NCBI GenBank assembly: GCA_947311845.1
Contig: CAMZMU010000060.1
Coordinates: forward strand, 1,809,758-1,873,757
From: Poa pratensis
Lineage: Eukaryota; Streptophyta; Magnoliopsida; Poales; Poaceae
Direction of reading: 5' to 3'
DNA: 64,000 nt
The notes under the pieces: model-generated
What the model saw: only the letters and a program-made list of their open reading frames with translations
The model's database searches: none
What the model was told of the DNA's origin: nothing
Part shown: positions 36,419 through 48,240 of the stretch, piece after piece
Position numbering within the stretch: position 1 is the first letter of the stretch
Layout: each line of letters opens with the position of its first letter
Program-made: the position numbers and the translations under genes

Positions 36419-36680
36419 GATTCTTACTTGCGCAGCGCGCCGCGAGAAAGAGTTATTCACGCGATTGTGATCGATCTCTCAGTTCCGATTTGCCCTTAGC
36501 GTCGCTAAAGTTATAGTCCCAAAGGATGTCGCCGCCGGCGACGTATCGGAGAGGGATAAGGTAGCCGACTCGGAGACGGGAAGTAAGGTGGCTCTGCGGG
36601 AAGCAGGCCGTTGAAGGAGCAGTATCGATTGGGATTCTATACGCCACCGGATGTTCTAAACCTAATATGTTTAGCACAGG

Positions 36681-36758
36681 ACCGTACCCGCGTGCCCCGC
36701 CCATCGTGCAGGACCCGTCGCTCCCGCCGTAGAAAGTCGCCGTCGCCGGCAACCAGTC
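36681..36758 (-). pseudogene. Alpha-expansin first-exon remnant
   Basis: A minus-strand frame reads WLPATATFYGGSDG and then CTMGGARGYG. This is the conserved N-terminus of mature alpha-expansins (normally SGTMGGACGYG) with the first intron absent at the MG/GA point. The rest of the gene is missing. The lack of intron suggests a processed or recombined fragment. It lies just upstream of the LARP gene. Confidence 0.7.
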
Positions 36759-36879
36759 CGCTGGGTAAATCCTACTTATATATTCACGCAAAAAATAAAT
36801 AAATCCTACGTATATATCCCCGCAGGCGGCGCGAGTCGGCCTCGCCGCATGAAGCGCGGTGCTGATGGGCCGGCCCATT

Positions 36880-37290
36880 TCAGTCTTTTTTTTGCCTGTT
36901 TTCTGTTTTCTTCTTTTTTCTGTTCTGTTTTCTGTTTTTCTTTTCTTCTTTTTCTTTTCTGTTTTTTCGTTTATTTTTTTTCACTTTTTATGATTTTGAA
37001 AAAAGGTTTAATTTTGAAAATGTTCAGATTAAAACAATGTTCAAAATTGAAAAAATGACCAGACTTAAAAACTGTTCATATTTTGAAAAATGTTCAGTTT
37101 CAAATTTTATCAGATATAAAAAATGTTCAAAATTCAAAACAAATCATATTTTAAGATTGTTCATATAAAAAACAGTTTTCTTCCTGATTTTAAAACATTC
37201 AGATTTTGAAAATAATATGTTTTAAAAAAATGTTCAAATTCAAAATTTTGTTCAGATTTAAAAAAACGCAGAGAGAAAAATAACAATAAC
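36880..37290. other. Pyrimidine-rich and AT-rich low-complexity tract
   Basis: A T/C-rich stretch (36,880-36,990) is followed by degenerate TTGAAAAATGTTCAGATTT units like those in NLR intron 1. No gene is visible. Confidence 0.7.
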
Positions 37291-37470
37291 TTTTTATTGG
37301 GCCGCTTTGAAGCGGCCCGTGAAGCAGTTCCTTCACAAGGTGTAACGCTCCCGGGCCGATGTGGGACGATGTATAGGAGCACTCGTCCGTTGCGTCAACA
37401 ACGACCCATGCCGTAAGGACCGTGTAGAAAGCCAGATATTTCGCGAAGCCCGCCATATCCATGATGGCAT

Positions 37471-38792
37471 AGAGCATCTCCAACGGCACCGTCAAACGAC
37501 CACCCAAAGACAAAGTGGGGTCCAGACCAAAAAAAGCGGCCCAGCTTGTGGCACCCCTATCTGTCCGGGCCGATCCAAATGATGTCCGGCACCCCAGAGC
37601 CACTGTCCAAACTTGGGAGCATGCTCGGAGGCGCCGGACAACTTCCAGACGTGTCTGCATGCAGCCTTTGGCAGGCCCGGCTTGTCCTTCGCACGCTGGT
37701 CACGTTGGTTTTAATGGCCGGTCAGCATTTACATCTTCCAAAACGGTGAAGTCAGGCCAACGAGGCGGTGGTACGGCTCCCCCACGCGTCGCCGTCATTT
37801 ACTCCGACGCCTAACCACGTGCGCTTCTCGCCCAAGCCACCCTTTCCCACCCAATTCTCTATCTATAATATGGCCCGATGTGCCGCCGCTTCAAGCCATG
37901 CTCTCACATCTCGCCATCGACAACAACATGCCATGCCGCCTAGGCACCTAGTGGGCCACCATCACCTAGGCCACCCACCGCCGGTTCTGGCAGCCGGACC
38001 CAACTCCTCTGTTGTCCGACGACGAAAACGACGAGGAGGGTGAGGGAATGGGCAGGAGGAGCTGCATTAGGATGAGGAAGAGCAGTAGGAGGACCCGTAG
38101 TCATAGCAGATGCTGCCAGAGCATGCGGCGGTGTACAACTCCTTTCTCACCGCGCGCCAGGAGAGGGAGCACTGCCAGCTGGGGACGGTGCTTGAGCAGG
38201 CAAACGCCACCCTTGAGCCGCGTGTCATGCAGATGTTGCGTGAGAGCGCAGCGAGGAATGAGGCTGCCCGCCAGTTCATGCCGGCCTACCAACAGACCCA
38301 TGCGTACCTACTCGCCCAGAGGGCGTCTACTGCCGTTCGCGAGGCTACCTACTTTGACATGGCCAATACTCATCGCCAACGGGTGGAAGAGACTTTTCAC
38401 CGGGCCCACGAAGCAACGAAGCTGGAGAGCGGATGCCGGAAGGTGGCGTAGCGCAGGCAGAGCGCCTCACTCGGGAGCACTAGGCGAAGTCGCGTGTGTG
38501 CTCATGCACGCACAACAGTAGCGACAGAGGCTCACCGGATGCTGCTCGCTCGCGCAGGTGGCGGAAGGCGATGAACGTGACCCCTTCGTTTAGTTTGCCG
38601 AGCCGGGAGAGAATGACGACGAGGCTGGCCCTTTTGTTAGGAATTTGCGAATGTTCAAAAAAAAAATTAAACAAAATTTTAGGGAGCGTCTCTCGGGTAA
38701 CACTCCATATTTTGCGGGACTGACACCCTAAATCGGACACATTTTAGAAAGTGTTAGGCATATTTCCGAAAGGTGCCGGTGAAGATGCTCTT
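37471..38792. mobile_element. Non-autonomous TIR DNA transposon with about 20-bp ends
   Basis: Left end AGAGCATCTCCAACGGCACC (37,471-37,490) mirrors right end GGTGCCGGTGAAGATGCTCTT (38,772-38,792). GAGCATCTCCAAC-type ends are common in grass PIF/Harbinger-like elements. A target duplication is not certain. The interior is GC-rich and contains an unrecognised plus-strand frame at 38,110-38,451 rich in A, R and E (for example HAAVYNSFLTARQE and ARNEAARQFMPAYQQT), perhaps a captured gene piece. Confidence 0.6.
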
Positions 38793-39022
38793 AGGACGTA
38801 TGTCAAAGAGTAAAGTCTGAAAAAAACCTTGAAGTCATAGACGGTGTCGAAATTGAACCTTGAACTTGTAATCCCGGGAATCAGCACCCTATACTTACGG
38901 ATCCCGGTTAATCTGTACCCTGAACCAGTTTGCATCAGTTTGGCACAATAATCCCTAACTGAACAAGATGGCTCACATGTCATATCCGTCTTCCCAATCC
39001 CTCTAGGCAAAAAGAAAAAAGC

Positions 39023-39805
39023 ATGGCCGCAGCATCTCCCCTCTTCCCTATCCCCATCCTCCCGGCGGCCCTACCACCACCAACAACGTCGTCCTCCGCG
39101 CTGGGGCCGCCTACCTCTCCCTCTCAGGCAGTCATGCTCTCAGGCGCCCTACCATGGGCGGAGCTCCTGGACCGCGCGGCGCTCTCCCGCCCGGAGTCCC
39201 TCACCAACGCTGACGAGGGGTTAACTCATCAGTACCCATGGTTCGATACCTAGGGTTAAGATTAGAGTGGAGAGACGTGGTGGTGCTGGTAGTATCGTCG
39301 GCTGACAAGCGAGGTTTACCCAGGTTCAGGCCCCCGGAGGGTAACACCCTACTTCCTACTTGTCTGGTTATTGATGTATGAGGTGTACAATGGAGCTACA
39401 GCGATGTCCCGGCGAGATGCGATCTTGCCAGAGCTATGGTGGTTCGAGTATTGCTTGCCTCAGATCGGCGGCCCTCCCAGCCTTTATATAAGAGGCTAGG
39501 TCTCGGGGATTCACAACCGACTAGGTTTACAGTTAAGGTAGGTTTCTACCGACTTAGTGTTTACTAATCTTGGAGCATACGTCATCTTCTTGGGCCACCT
39601 TCGTGGGCTTTGGTCGAGGCCTGTCCATGGGCCTTAGCTCGTAGGTGCAGGTATCCTCATAGCAGAACACGCTAATGGTACATCCCGTCAAACGCCGCCG
39701 CAAATGCGCCGGGAGGTACCTCGCCGGACTCCTCACGCTCCTCGCCGCCCGGTGTCTGCTCTACCTGCTTGCCACATTCGGCCGGACCTTCTCTAACTGT
39801 TAGAC
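39023..39805 (+). pseudogene. Captured PRA1-family fragment, split by a solo LTR
   Basis: From ATG 39,023 the frame has a Pro/Ser-rich start and then LPWAELLDRAALSRPESLTNA, typical of the N-terminal part of plant PRA1 (prenylated Rab acceptor) proteins. After the solo LTR another frame gives LLTLLAARCLLYLL and FGRTFSN, typical of the next PRA1 segment. The membrane core between them and the C-terminus are missing or out of frame, so no working protein is made. PRA1 proteins act in vesicle transport at endomembranes. Confidence 0.65.
39206..39695. mobile_element. Solo LTR with 5-bp target duplication
   Basis: The 480-bp unit 39,211-39,690 begins TGACG and ends CGTCA, with AACGC on both sides (39,206-39,210 and 39,691-39,695). 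It contains a TTTATATAAGAGGC promoter-like motif near 39,482. No internal retrotransposon sequence is present, so recombination between two LTRs is the simplest origin. Confidence 0.9.
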
Positions 39806-40443
39806 ACTAGGCGGGTTTGTGGTGCGACGAGGCCATGGAGCCGTGCCGATTGACCCCGTTCCTGAAGCCCGCCGCGCTGGCCGCCCCGGCGCTGCTCCTG
39901 CTCTTCCGCGCCTCCTCGCACGGGCTCGCCTACTCTGGGCGCTGGTCTTGCCTGCAGGGTCGCCGCTAATGGCGACGGGACCTGGGAGCCCACCTCCTTT
40001 GCGTACTGGTGATGCGGTCTTAGGGGATCCCGGCGGCGGCCTTTCTACGAAGGCATGGCAAGACGAGCTGGAAGCTCGACGGGCACCTCGCCGGCGGCCG
40101 GAGCGTCGGGGCCTGAGGTTCACGCGGTAGACATGACAGGTGACGTGGGACGCGAGCCAAGTTCCGGTGCAGTCCAGATTTGGGGATCGCATGAGGATTG
40201 ATGATTATGTTCAAAAAAAAAAAAAGGATTGATGATGGTGATGAATTGGGCACGGGACGTTAGTGAGAGCACCAAGTGATTCCCGTCAGGATCGCTTTCT
40301 TCCTAGTGCACCAAACGGGTCATGTGTATAGATTGACTGGGATCCATAAGTCTAGGGTGCTAATTCCCGGGATTAGGAGTTCGAGGTTCAATTCCGACAC
40401 CGTCTACAACTTCAAGGTTTTTTTCAGATTTTACTCTATGTCA

Positions 40444-41139
40444 AACGTACAATCACGATAAAGAGTATACTCACGAGACACGATCGTCCAAGAACTACTC
40501 ATGTATGTGTCGAAGGTGTAGTTTGATTTGTTGCAACTCATGCACATGTTATATTGTAGTGCTTAAGTAGGAGGGGAAAGGATTAATGCAAGGAGCAACG
40601 TCGACGGTGATGTCATGCACAGATAAGACGTAATCACTCTGCCATTGCATGCCAACACCAAAAGCACATGCACAGTTTGCACACGCATGCTGTTAGCTAG
40701 CTGAGGCCTTACTTGCGCGTTGATTGGAATTATTGATATACCTGCAGATGCAAGGCTTGAATTCTTTGGCAACTAACACATTCCTTCCACACATTACATC
40801 GGTGCTTAATTTAAGTTTTAAGATTAATTGGTGCTCAAGTCAATCAAATCCACTGGTGCTGCTAATGATTCCGGCTAGAACAAGGCTGCATGACAATTGT
40901 GCTCTTTATCTTAGTATAGATGATTGATCATCTCTCGATCATTCCAGAAACAATGATGACTGAATAAAAAAGAAAAAAAGAAAAAAATTGAAGTGGCGAA
41001 ATGGTAATCCAATATCTCGGTTTATGCATGCTTGCTTAGATCGTGTTTGGTAGTGGTAGCTGGATGTATAGAGATTTTAATCCGTTGATGGTGTCGAGCA
41101 AACTGGACACACCGATTAACTCTTAATGAGTAGGAAAAA
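40444..41139. other. Intergenic DNA, nothing recognised
   Basis: No coding or repeat structure that I can support. Confidence 0.5.
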
Positions 41140-42400
41140 AAAAAAGAAAACCCCCGTTCCGCGGCGCACCCTGCATGCATCCGGGAACCCTAGCGCCGCC
41201 TCCGGCCGGCTCCTCCCTCCTCTCCTCCCCGCCGCTGCCAGCGCGCTTCTGCCGGGTGAAGCTCGTGCGACGCCGGCGGCGGTGGGACCCTCTCCCCCTC
41301 GCTCGGTTCCTAGCGGCGCGGGGTAGCTCGGGCCGATGCGGGCTTGGTGCGTGGCGGCGCGCGCTGGGACGGCTCCGCAGGCGTGGTGCGGCGGCGTGGT
41401 GCTAGCCGTCAGGTGAGCCCATGGTGACGGTGGTGGTTGGACGTGGGTCCTCCCCAGATTCGACTTCATCGCGGCTGCGCGAGCTCGACTTTAGCGGGTC
41501 ATGGTGACAGGGTTCCACCGGAGGAGGAGCCAGTAGTGACAACCAAGAATCTACCGGTGAATGGCGACGACATCGGCCATGGAGCTGCAGCGCGGCGGCG
41601 GGGCTAGTTGGGCCTGATCTAGGCTTGAGCTGGACCGGATATGGGCATAATCTGGACCGGATTTGGGCCTGATCTAGGTCTAGCAGGCCCTGCTGCTGCG
41701 TCCGGTCGGCTGATCTCCTCCCACTGGATGCGACACGTCATGCTGTCCACACAGGTTTGGATCTGTTGGTGACCTACCTCGTCCGATATGTTGGGCTCGG
41801 TGCGCTGATTGCTCCTAGAGGTCGAGCTCGGGGACACCGGGGCGGCGGCCCTGGAAGACTGCGCGGGCGTCTCTATGGCGAACGATGTGGCGGTGGTGAT
41901 GGTGTGTCTCTTTGGCCGTGTGGATGGCGAGGAGCGGACGACGGGGGTTCCTGGGGTTGGCAGTGCTTAGGCAAAGACAACTCTTGTATCGTGTTCTGGA
42001 GGTCGGACTCGGGAGCAGTGGGCGGTCCGTTACCGACATTCGTGCGAAGGTTTCTGGGCGAAATCTCAACATTTCGGTGCCAATGGCGGCCATGCCTGTG
42101 GGTATGGTTACCCTCCTAAGGGCGCTGCTGTGGTTTCCTTTGCCGTACTAGGGTTCCAGGTGAAACCCCTAAACAGTTGGTCTCGACGACGGCGACGAGT
42201 CACGTCGTTACCCTAATGGGGGCGTCGTCGTGGAGTCTGATATCCTTTGGGCTCGTTCTGGTGCCTTTGATGGCAAGTTCGGCGATCCTTTTTTCTCTTT
42301 CTTATCTTTGATATGCTTTGTAAGAGGTTTCCCTCATCACTTCGTATCGGTTCGGCCGTTGTGGCTTTATTTATAAAGCGGGGCTACGGCCTATTTTGAG
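41140..42400 (+). mobile_element. Probable non-autonomous LINE-like retroposon
   Basis: A GC-rich 5' part changes into a 3' end reading GGCTTTATTTATAAAGCGGGGC near 42,362-42,385. That resembles the 3' ends of grass LINE-type elements. No reverse transcriptase is encoded. Ends and target duplication could not be fixed. Confidence 0.35.
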
Positions 42401-43330
42401 ATTAACACACTTTTAACGTGATCTAAAATACTCGGAGGAATCAATGTAAACTTTAGAGCCACTTGTGTACTAACTCACGGATCGGTGCTCACGTGAAAAG
42501 GAAACCTATGCAACAACATATGTGTTGAGGAAATCCGTTCACATTTGGGCAGACACTTACAGAGCCAATGTCTACACCGCTGCGAATGTCTTTTGAACTG
42601 ATAATTGCAGTACAAAATTAACACCAATCTTCTTATGTGGAAAACCTCAGAGGAAAAACCACGGGACGAAACCACCCAAATCTTTTTTCACTATTAGCAT
42701 GGTGGGATACAACAAGTTGTTCACTAGAGAGCACTAGTGGATCTCATACATCAAGATATAACAGATTTTGCATGCAACAACAAGATTTGGGGCACAATAG
42801 TTAAGGATTGGAGCAATCTCACCAAAGATAGTAGAACCACAGCTTGAAAGAGACAAGGTAGTGGATTTGGACATCACAACCTTGTGGGGAACACCCGGTG
42901 TTTATTCTCAAGCTCTTCTTACAACTTCTTCTCCTTCCTTTCTCTCTTGATTTTCTTATTTTCTTCGCTAATGGAGACTAACCTGAAACTTTTGTCACTC
43001 CACCTAGTGGTGGATGGATGGAAGAGTGAACATTCCCATCCATCATGTGTAAAGTCCAAAATAGCTCTGAGTCATAACCCTAATGGGTAGTGGGATTCTA
43101 AACCTGTTTAGGCCGCCTGAAAGGTTTCGAATGGCAATCTCCTCAACACCAACATGAGGAGGATACCCAACAGATGATTTGGGTGGAACAGGAGTTAAGT
43201 GGGAAGAGGAAGGGGTCCTCGAAGTCCCACAAGTCTCTTGGAGGCCTAATGAGAGGCAATTAATATAAAAATCTGGCAATTTGCCAAGCGCCAACCTCTT
43301 TCCTCATAGCTTTATACCAGGTTCTCGACA
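42401..43330. other. Intergenic DNA, nothing recognised
   Basis: No family signature. Confidence 0.5.
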
Positions 43331-43990
43331 AAGGACGATATATGCCGACAGTAATATAAAAATTGCTAGGCTAAAATGTGTGACCCTCAAAACATTTAGG
43401 CTAAAGTTATGCGCTCGGCAAAGTCTGACATTTTTTTTGACAAAGTGTGGCGTTGACAAAGTTGGTCAACTACAAAGGGTGGTCGTGAGCAAAGTTGGTG
43501 GAAATGTGACAAAGCATGGTAGTCAGCAAAGTTGACTGCGAGGAGACGGGTCAACCATATTTGTCGAGTGTCTCGTAACGGACGCTCGATAAACTATTGG
43601 TTAGTCCGAAATTAATTTGGATCCACTCGAGAGACAGGGGGTTGGGCCCGTGCCACATCAGTGAGTAAAAGAGACCCACACAAGGGCAACGATAGGGGAC
43701 ATATCACAGGCCCCTAGCTTAGCCCCAACCAAGCGGGCCAACGGCTCAGCATAGAGAAGAGAAGCGCCACACAAGGCACACCATTTACACGCGAGGGAGT
43801 TGGCCTCTCAACACATAAAACGGTATATAAACCGGCCGTGTTGTGTGTAACCTGGCGATGTAGGACTAAACTCTCACCTATTACCTCAGTGACAACACCA
43901 TCGGTCGTATTGTGCCACAGGCCATCTAAACACTTTGTTGAGTGTTGGACATCCCACACTCGATAAAGTGTTACCTAGGCTTGGCAGAGT
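43331..43990. repeat. CACTA-like subterminal repeat region (weak)
   Basis: Multiple copies of GACAAAG / GCAAAGTTG and of GTCGAGTGTC / ACACTCGATAAA in both orientations resemble subterminal repeats of grass CACTA elements. Neither CACTA end is found. Confidence 0.3.
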
Positions 43991-45529
43991 AGGAGTTAAA
44001 GCCCACCTTGCCAGTTTACAAGTAGAGCAACCGGTTTATCTATTGGCGCGTGCGTCGTGTTGGTGAGCTCCTCTCACTATGTGTTGCGTTATGTGGGCGC
44101 GCTCTCCTCACTGACCCATGGACGTCGTGTTGCATCCCCTGTTGCTAACATGTGGGTCTTCTGGACTCGGTGACGTGGCATGGGCCCTAACCCGCAGTTC
44201 CTCGGGTGGATCCAATTTTTTGGGGACTAATCCATAGGATTGTCGTGTGTCCTGTGTGGTACACTTGGCAAAGCTAGTTTTCCCCCAATTTTTTAGGCCA
44301 AACTTATTTGTTTTTCTCTTTGTTTTCACTTTTCTTTATTTGATGCCCTCTATTTTCTTTTCTAACCTGTCTATTTCCCGCCCGATTTTTTCCGCACCCT
44401 CTTTTTACTACCCTCTCTCTTTCCCACCCTCCCTCTTTCAGAAACCCTAGCGTTTTGGGCATGGGGTGCTTACTTGGGATAGTAATTTCCTATGACCTTT
44501 TATAACACAAAAGTAGGAAAAGTCACATGGCATCACCACTTTCAAATGAAAGATAGGGGTAGATGTCGCAGGGCCCACTGAACAGGGTTTCGAATGAAAC
44601 CTCACGAGGATAGTTCAGACACCCTCCCACTTGCATGGGGTCCTAATATGGGTATATGAGGTTGTTGTACCGCATGAAAAGCCAATACACAATTGTAAAG
44701 TGGCCCTTGATTTACAAATAGGACTGCATGGACTTTCTTGAGCAGTTTCAGGCGAAACCTTGCCCTCTACGCCTCAAGCGGTTTCGGAGTTGGCACGAAA
44801 AAGGCCAGAGGGCGAATGGATCGATCTTGGTGGGGATCACCGGTCAGTGGTACTCATTTGATCTGTCTCCCACGCCGGAGATACACTAAATGTCGCTCGT
44901 GTATGATGGCTTTTCTGGTTGGACTGTCTGAGATTGGTTGCTCACATGTTTCAACTGGATTGTGAGAGATGTGTCATGTCTCCCTTCTCAAATATTTTCC
45001 ACAACGGTTGAGTTTTACTCCGCTGACAGTTATAGCGATGGCTAACAGTAGTATCCATAAATTCATTTTGGCTCACGAGTGCATATGCTCTCTTTACCAA
45101 AAACAACATTTCAAAATGTCAAAAAAATACAGAACTTTTAGTTGCTCATACATCTTCACATTCTATGTGCACACAAAGGTCTGTGAAAAAACAATTTTTT
45201 TGCCCCATGTAAAAAACGAAAAATTATCTCGTGAAAAGGCTTATTTTAACATCATCTTTTTTATATAGGTCACAACAATGTCGATTTGTGTGAAAAGACT
45301 TTGTGTGCGCATAAGATGTGAAAATGTACGCTCAAAATTGCTTTGAGAATTTTGTATATTTCAAAATGCGCTAAATACATTTTAAATAAAGAGTCCATAT
45401 GCATCCGGGAGGGAAAAAATTACTCCAGCTGTTGACATTAATTTTAAACAGCACCCAAGATTCTAAACGACATACACTATTATCACGCTAGTTTGAACAC
45501 CCTCCAAAATCAAGTCATATAACGTCTAC
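43991..45529. other. Intergenic DNA, nothing recognised
   Basis: Mixed-composition DNA with no gene or bounded repeat that I can support. Confidence 0.5.
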
Positions 45530-46420
45530 TCCCTCTCTTTTTTGAACAAGGAATGGCCCAAAGGGCCTAGCTGCATCTTACTCGTTCGTGGGGGTACAAG
45601 TTACAGAGGACATCAAGAAAAAATAAATTACACTCGGGTCCTCGGATTTTACATGAAACACCCTAAAACGTAGAAAAGAATCGTGATCGGGTACATCCTT
45701 CAGCTCCGCAGACAGAATAAGGGCTCGAACTCCGGCCATCCCTACCGCCACCGGGGACGAAACCACTTGGAGTAGTAGGGTCGTGTGACGTCGGCTCGAG
45801 ACCATGCATTGCAGGGCCTCCCAACAGGACGTAGCCGCAGCCATGGACGTCTCGAGAGGCTGCCGCATCAGTTAAGGATCACGGTGGCAAACCATGTCCA
45901 CCGTGTGATTATCTCCAATTTGCAACTTTGAGTTTCCTTGCGGCCGTCTGGATCCAAACGCAGCAGCACCGGCCAACTCCATCCTCTTGTTAGCGCCACG
46001 CCAACGCAGAGAGGAACATAATGACCGCCACCACACCACCGGCACCCCGACAGCCACCACGAACATTGTCCTTATTAAAGGAGTCGACGATGCCTGCATC
46101 GCCCTCGGCTCTGACCGTCAGAGCACCACAACGGACAGGAAAACCCACAGGCAGCGAAAGATTTGGTACACTCGACCCAGCTCCCTCCTAGCTATGGGCA
46201 TACTGCCCAAGTCTGGCATACAGCCGAAAACTAGCCCTAGATGACGCATCCTTGTCTACTCCGATCGGCAACACCGCTGGAGCGGAGAGAGGAGCGGGCC
46301 GGAGAGGCGAAGTGGTCTCTCAACGGGGGCGCTGGAGAACGAGAGAGGAGAGAGAAAATGAGAGAGAATGAGAGCTCCACTCGCTCTAAAATTAAGAAAT
46401 ACATCTTCGTTATACCCTAG
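45530..46420 (-). mobile_element. Probable non-autonomous retroposon
   Basis: The left end has a T-rich run then GGGGGTACAAGTTACAGAGG...AAATTACACTCGGGTCCT. The element at 56,577 has the closely similar GCGGGTACAAACAGCATTACAG...AAATTACACTCAAGTCCT after a long T-run. So the two are relatives read on the minus strand with 3' A-tails. The interior is GC-rich without a convincing protein. Confidence 0.45.
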
Positions 46421-47211
46421 TAACATGGAGTATATTATACCCGCAAAAAAATGGAGTGTATCATAAGGTTTAAAATTTCAGGCCGTCGTGGAGTTACAAC
46501 TGGCACGTCAGTGCCGGCCGCAGCCTCTGAATGTGATCTCTCTCTACAATTTCCAGTTTAACAAAATAATTGTCACTACTGCATCTTTAACTAGTAGAAT
46601 CTTCCAAGTCACGACGTACGGAATAACTCACGTCTGTACAGTGTACATTACAAGATTAATTAGTCGGTAATAATTTGTGATAAATCGTCTGCTCAATCTT
46701 CCAAGTCATAGACGGCATGCAGGCGAACATGCAGAGAGCAGGGTTTCTACTTCTCAACAACTATAGACGACCGAGCAGACTTAACTGGTTGTGGTATAAA
46801 GAAGTGATTCCAGTTAGTTGCCTGGAGAATCTTTGTGATCAATTGGATCATCATGCATATGAAAAGGCCGGAGAGAACAGATCGAACGGACATATAATCA
46901 ACTTGTTAAAGTGATTAACAAAATGCCTCATCCATAAGTGATGCATGATTAGCTCCAACCTCCAAGCCCGAAAGTCAAATTCTCTGGAGCGTTGGCTAGG
47001 CTGGCAAGTAATTCTCTTGAACGGAAATTAGCTACTAGGTAGTTAACCCATGTGATGCGATCGCCATACATGTGCTTGGATCGGACATGGATTGCACCCA
47101 TCGCGCCTTCTGACTTCTGACACAAGACCGTCATTCCATTCCTCTTTAATCCTTTCGACCTGGAGCGGTTAACTAACTCCCTACCCTCCAACTAGCTTCC
47201 ACTTCATCTTC
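46421..47211. other. Upstream region of the plus-strand expansin
   Basis: No gene is visible. It presumably holds distal promoter sequence. Confidence 0.5.
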
Positions 47212-47218
47212 TATATAA
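47212..47218 (+). promoter_or_regulatory. TATA box of the plus-strand expansin
   Basis: TATATAA lies about 135 bp upstream of the ATG, with a plausible leader in between. Confidence 0.7.
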
Positions 47219-47350
47219 GCATTGCTTTGCCAGGAGCAACACCATCAAACCAGACGAGTTACTTCGGTTGCAGCTTCTTCCATTCACAATTCAGTTCGAA
47301 CACCAACACGCCTCGCTCCCTCCCAGTGGACCGGTCTCCAAAACATTGCA

Positions 47351-48240
47351 ATGGACACGGCTAGGTCGTTGCTTCTCTGCACCGTCGTCGCGGCGTGCCT
47401 GGCTCTCGCCGCCGCGGCCGACAGCTGGTCTCCGGCGCACGCCACGTTCTACGGCGGGAAAGACGGCTCCGGCACAATGGGTAAGCTAGCTAGCATTACG
47501 TCCCCTGCACTACAGATTTAACGTACGTGCATTTGTGCCAATAATGGATTGTGTGTCTGTGTGCGCCTAATTGATAGTGTGTTAATCTTGCTGTGCTTTG
47601 GTCATCAGGTGGCGCGTGCGGGTACGGCGACCTCTACCAGCAGGGGTACGGCGTGAACAACGCGGCGCTGAGCACGCAGCTGTTCAACGGCGGCGCGTCG
47701 TGCGGGCAGTGCTTTCTCATCATCTGCGACACCAGCCAGTCAAATATGTGCAAACCCGGGACAGCAATCACCGTATCGGCCACCAACCTCTGCCCGCCCA
47801 ACTGGGCGCTCCCCAGCAACAACGGCGGCTGGTGCAACACGCCGCGGGAGCACTTCGACATGTCGCAGCCGGCCTGGGAGAAGATCGCCATCTACCGCGC
47901 CGGCATCGTGCCCGTGGTCTACAAGCGCGTCAAGTGCTGGCGTAATGGCGGGATCAGGTTCACCATCGTCGGGAAGAACTACTTCGAGCTTGTGCTCGTC
48001 CACAACGTCGCTGGAAGCGGCTCCGTCGCCAGCGTGTCGATCAAGGGCTCAAACACGGGGTGGATCAAGATGACTAGGAACTGGGGCGCCAACTGGCAGT
48101 GCCTCTCCGGTCTCGTCGGCCAGGGGCTGAGCTTCGCCGTCACCTCCACTGGCGGGCAGTACCTGGTCATCGAGAACATCGCGCCGGCGTCGTGGCAGTT
48201 CGGTCAGACGTTCACCAGCTACAAGCAGTTCGACTACTGA
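47351..48240 (+). CDS. Alpha-expansin
   Basis: Two exons, 47,351-47,480 and 47,609-48,240, give 253 aa, normal for the family. A secretion signal (about 1-23, hydrophobic [17 protein letters not shown]) precedes the mature start [27 protein letters not shown]. The DPBB domain has the alpha-expansin Cys set, [10 protein letters not shown] and HFDM (the family HFD motif). The C-terminal binding domain has WGANWQC and ends SYKQFDY. The intron falls at the conserved MG|G site. Alpha-expansins loosen cell walls at acidic pH without cutting polymers, acting in the apoplast. No defects seen. A single-copy LINE follows 1.3 kb downstream. Confidence 0.95.

Larger units (their letters stand above)
38801..40443. 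mobile_element. Pack-MULE-like element with long terminal inverted repeats
   Basis: Bases 38,801-38,945 and about 40,290-40,443 are inverted copies of each other, roughly 150 bp. Shared blocks include GAGTAAA, TCTGAAAAAAACCTTGAAGT, AGACGGTGTC and AATCCCGGGAAT. Long TIRs around captured host gene pieces fit a Mutator-like Pack-MULE. I could not fix a 9-bp target duplication. Inside are a PRA1-like fragment, a solo LTR, and a small A-run flanked by the repeat GGATTGATGAT near 40,200-40,235. Confidence 0.7.

Noticed and set aside
35435..36460. Single-exon 341-residue protein starting at 36,460
   Set aside because: The codon at 36,460 is GTG, not ATG, and the frame runs through a clear donor at 35,664. 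The spliced LARP model from ATG 36,418 explains the sequence.
41116..42151. GC-rich open frames as a gene
   Set aside because: No domain or splice pattern is recognisable. The 3' end resembles a LINE-type retroposon.
43331..43990. Complete CACTA transposon
   Set aside because: Only repeat motifs resembling subterminal regions are present. No CACTA ends and no 3-bp target duplication were found.
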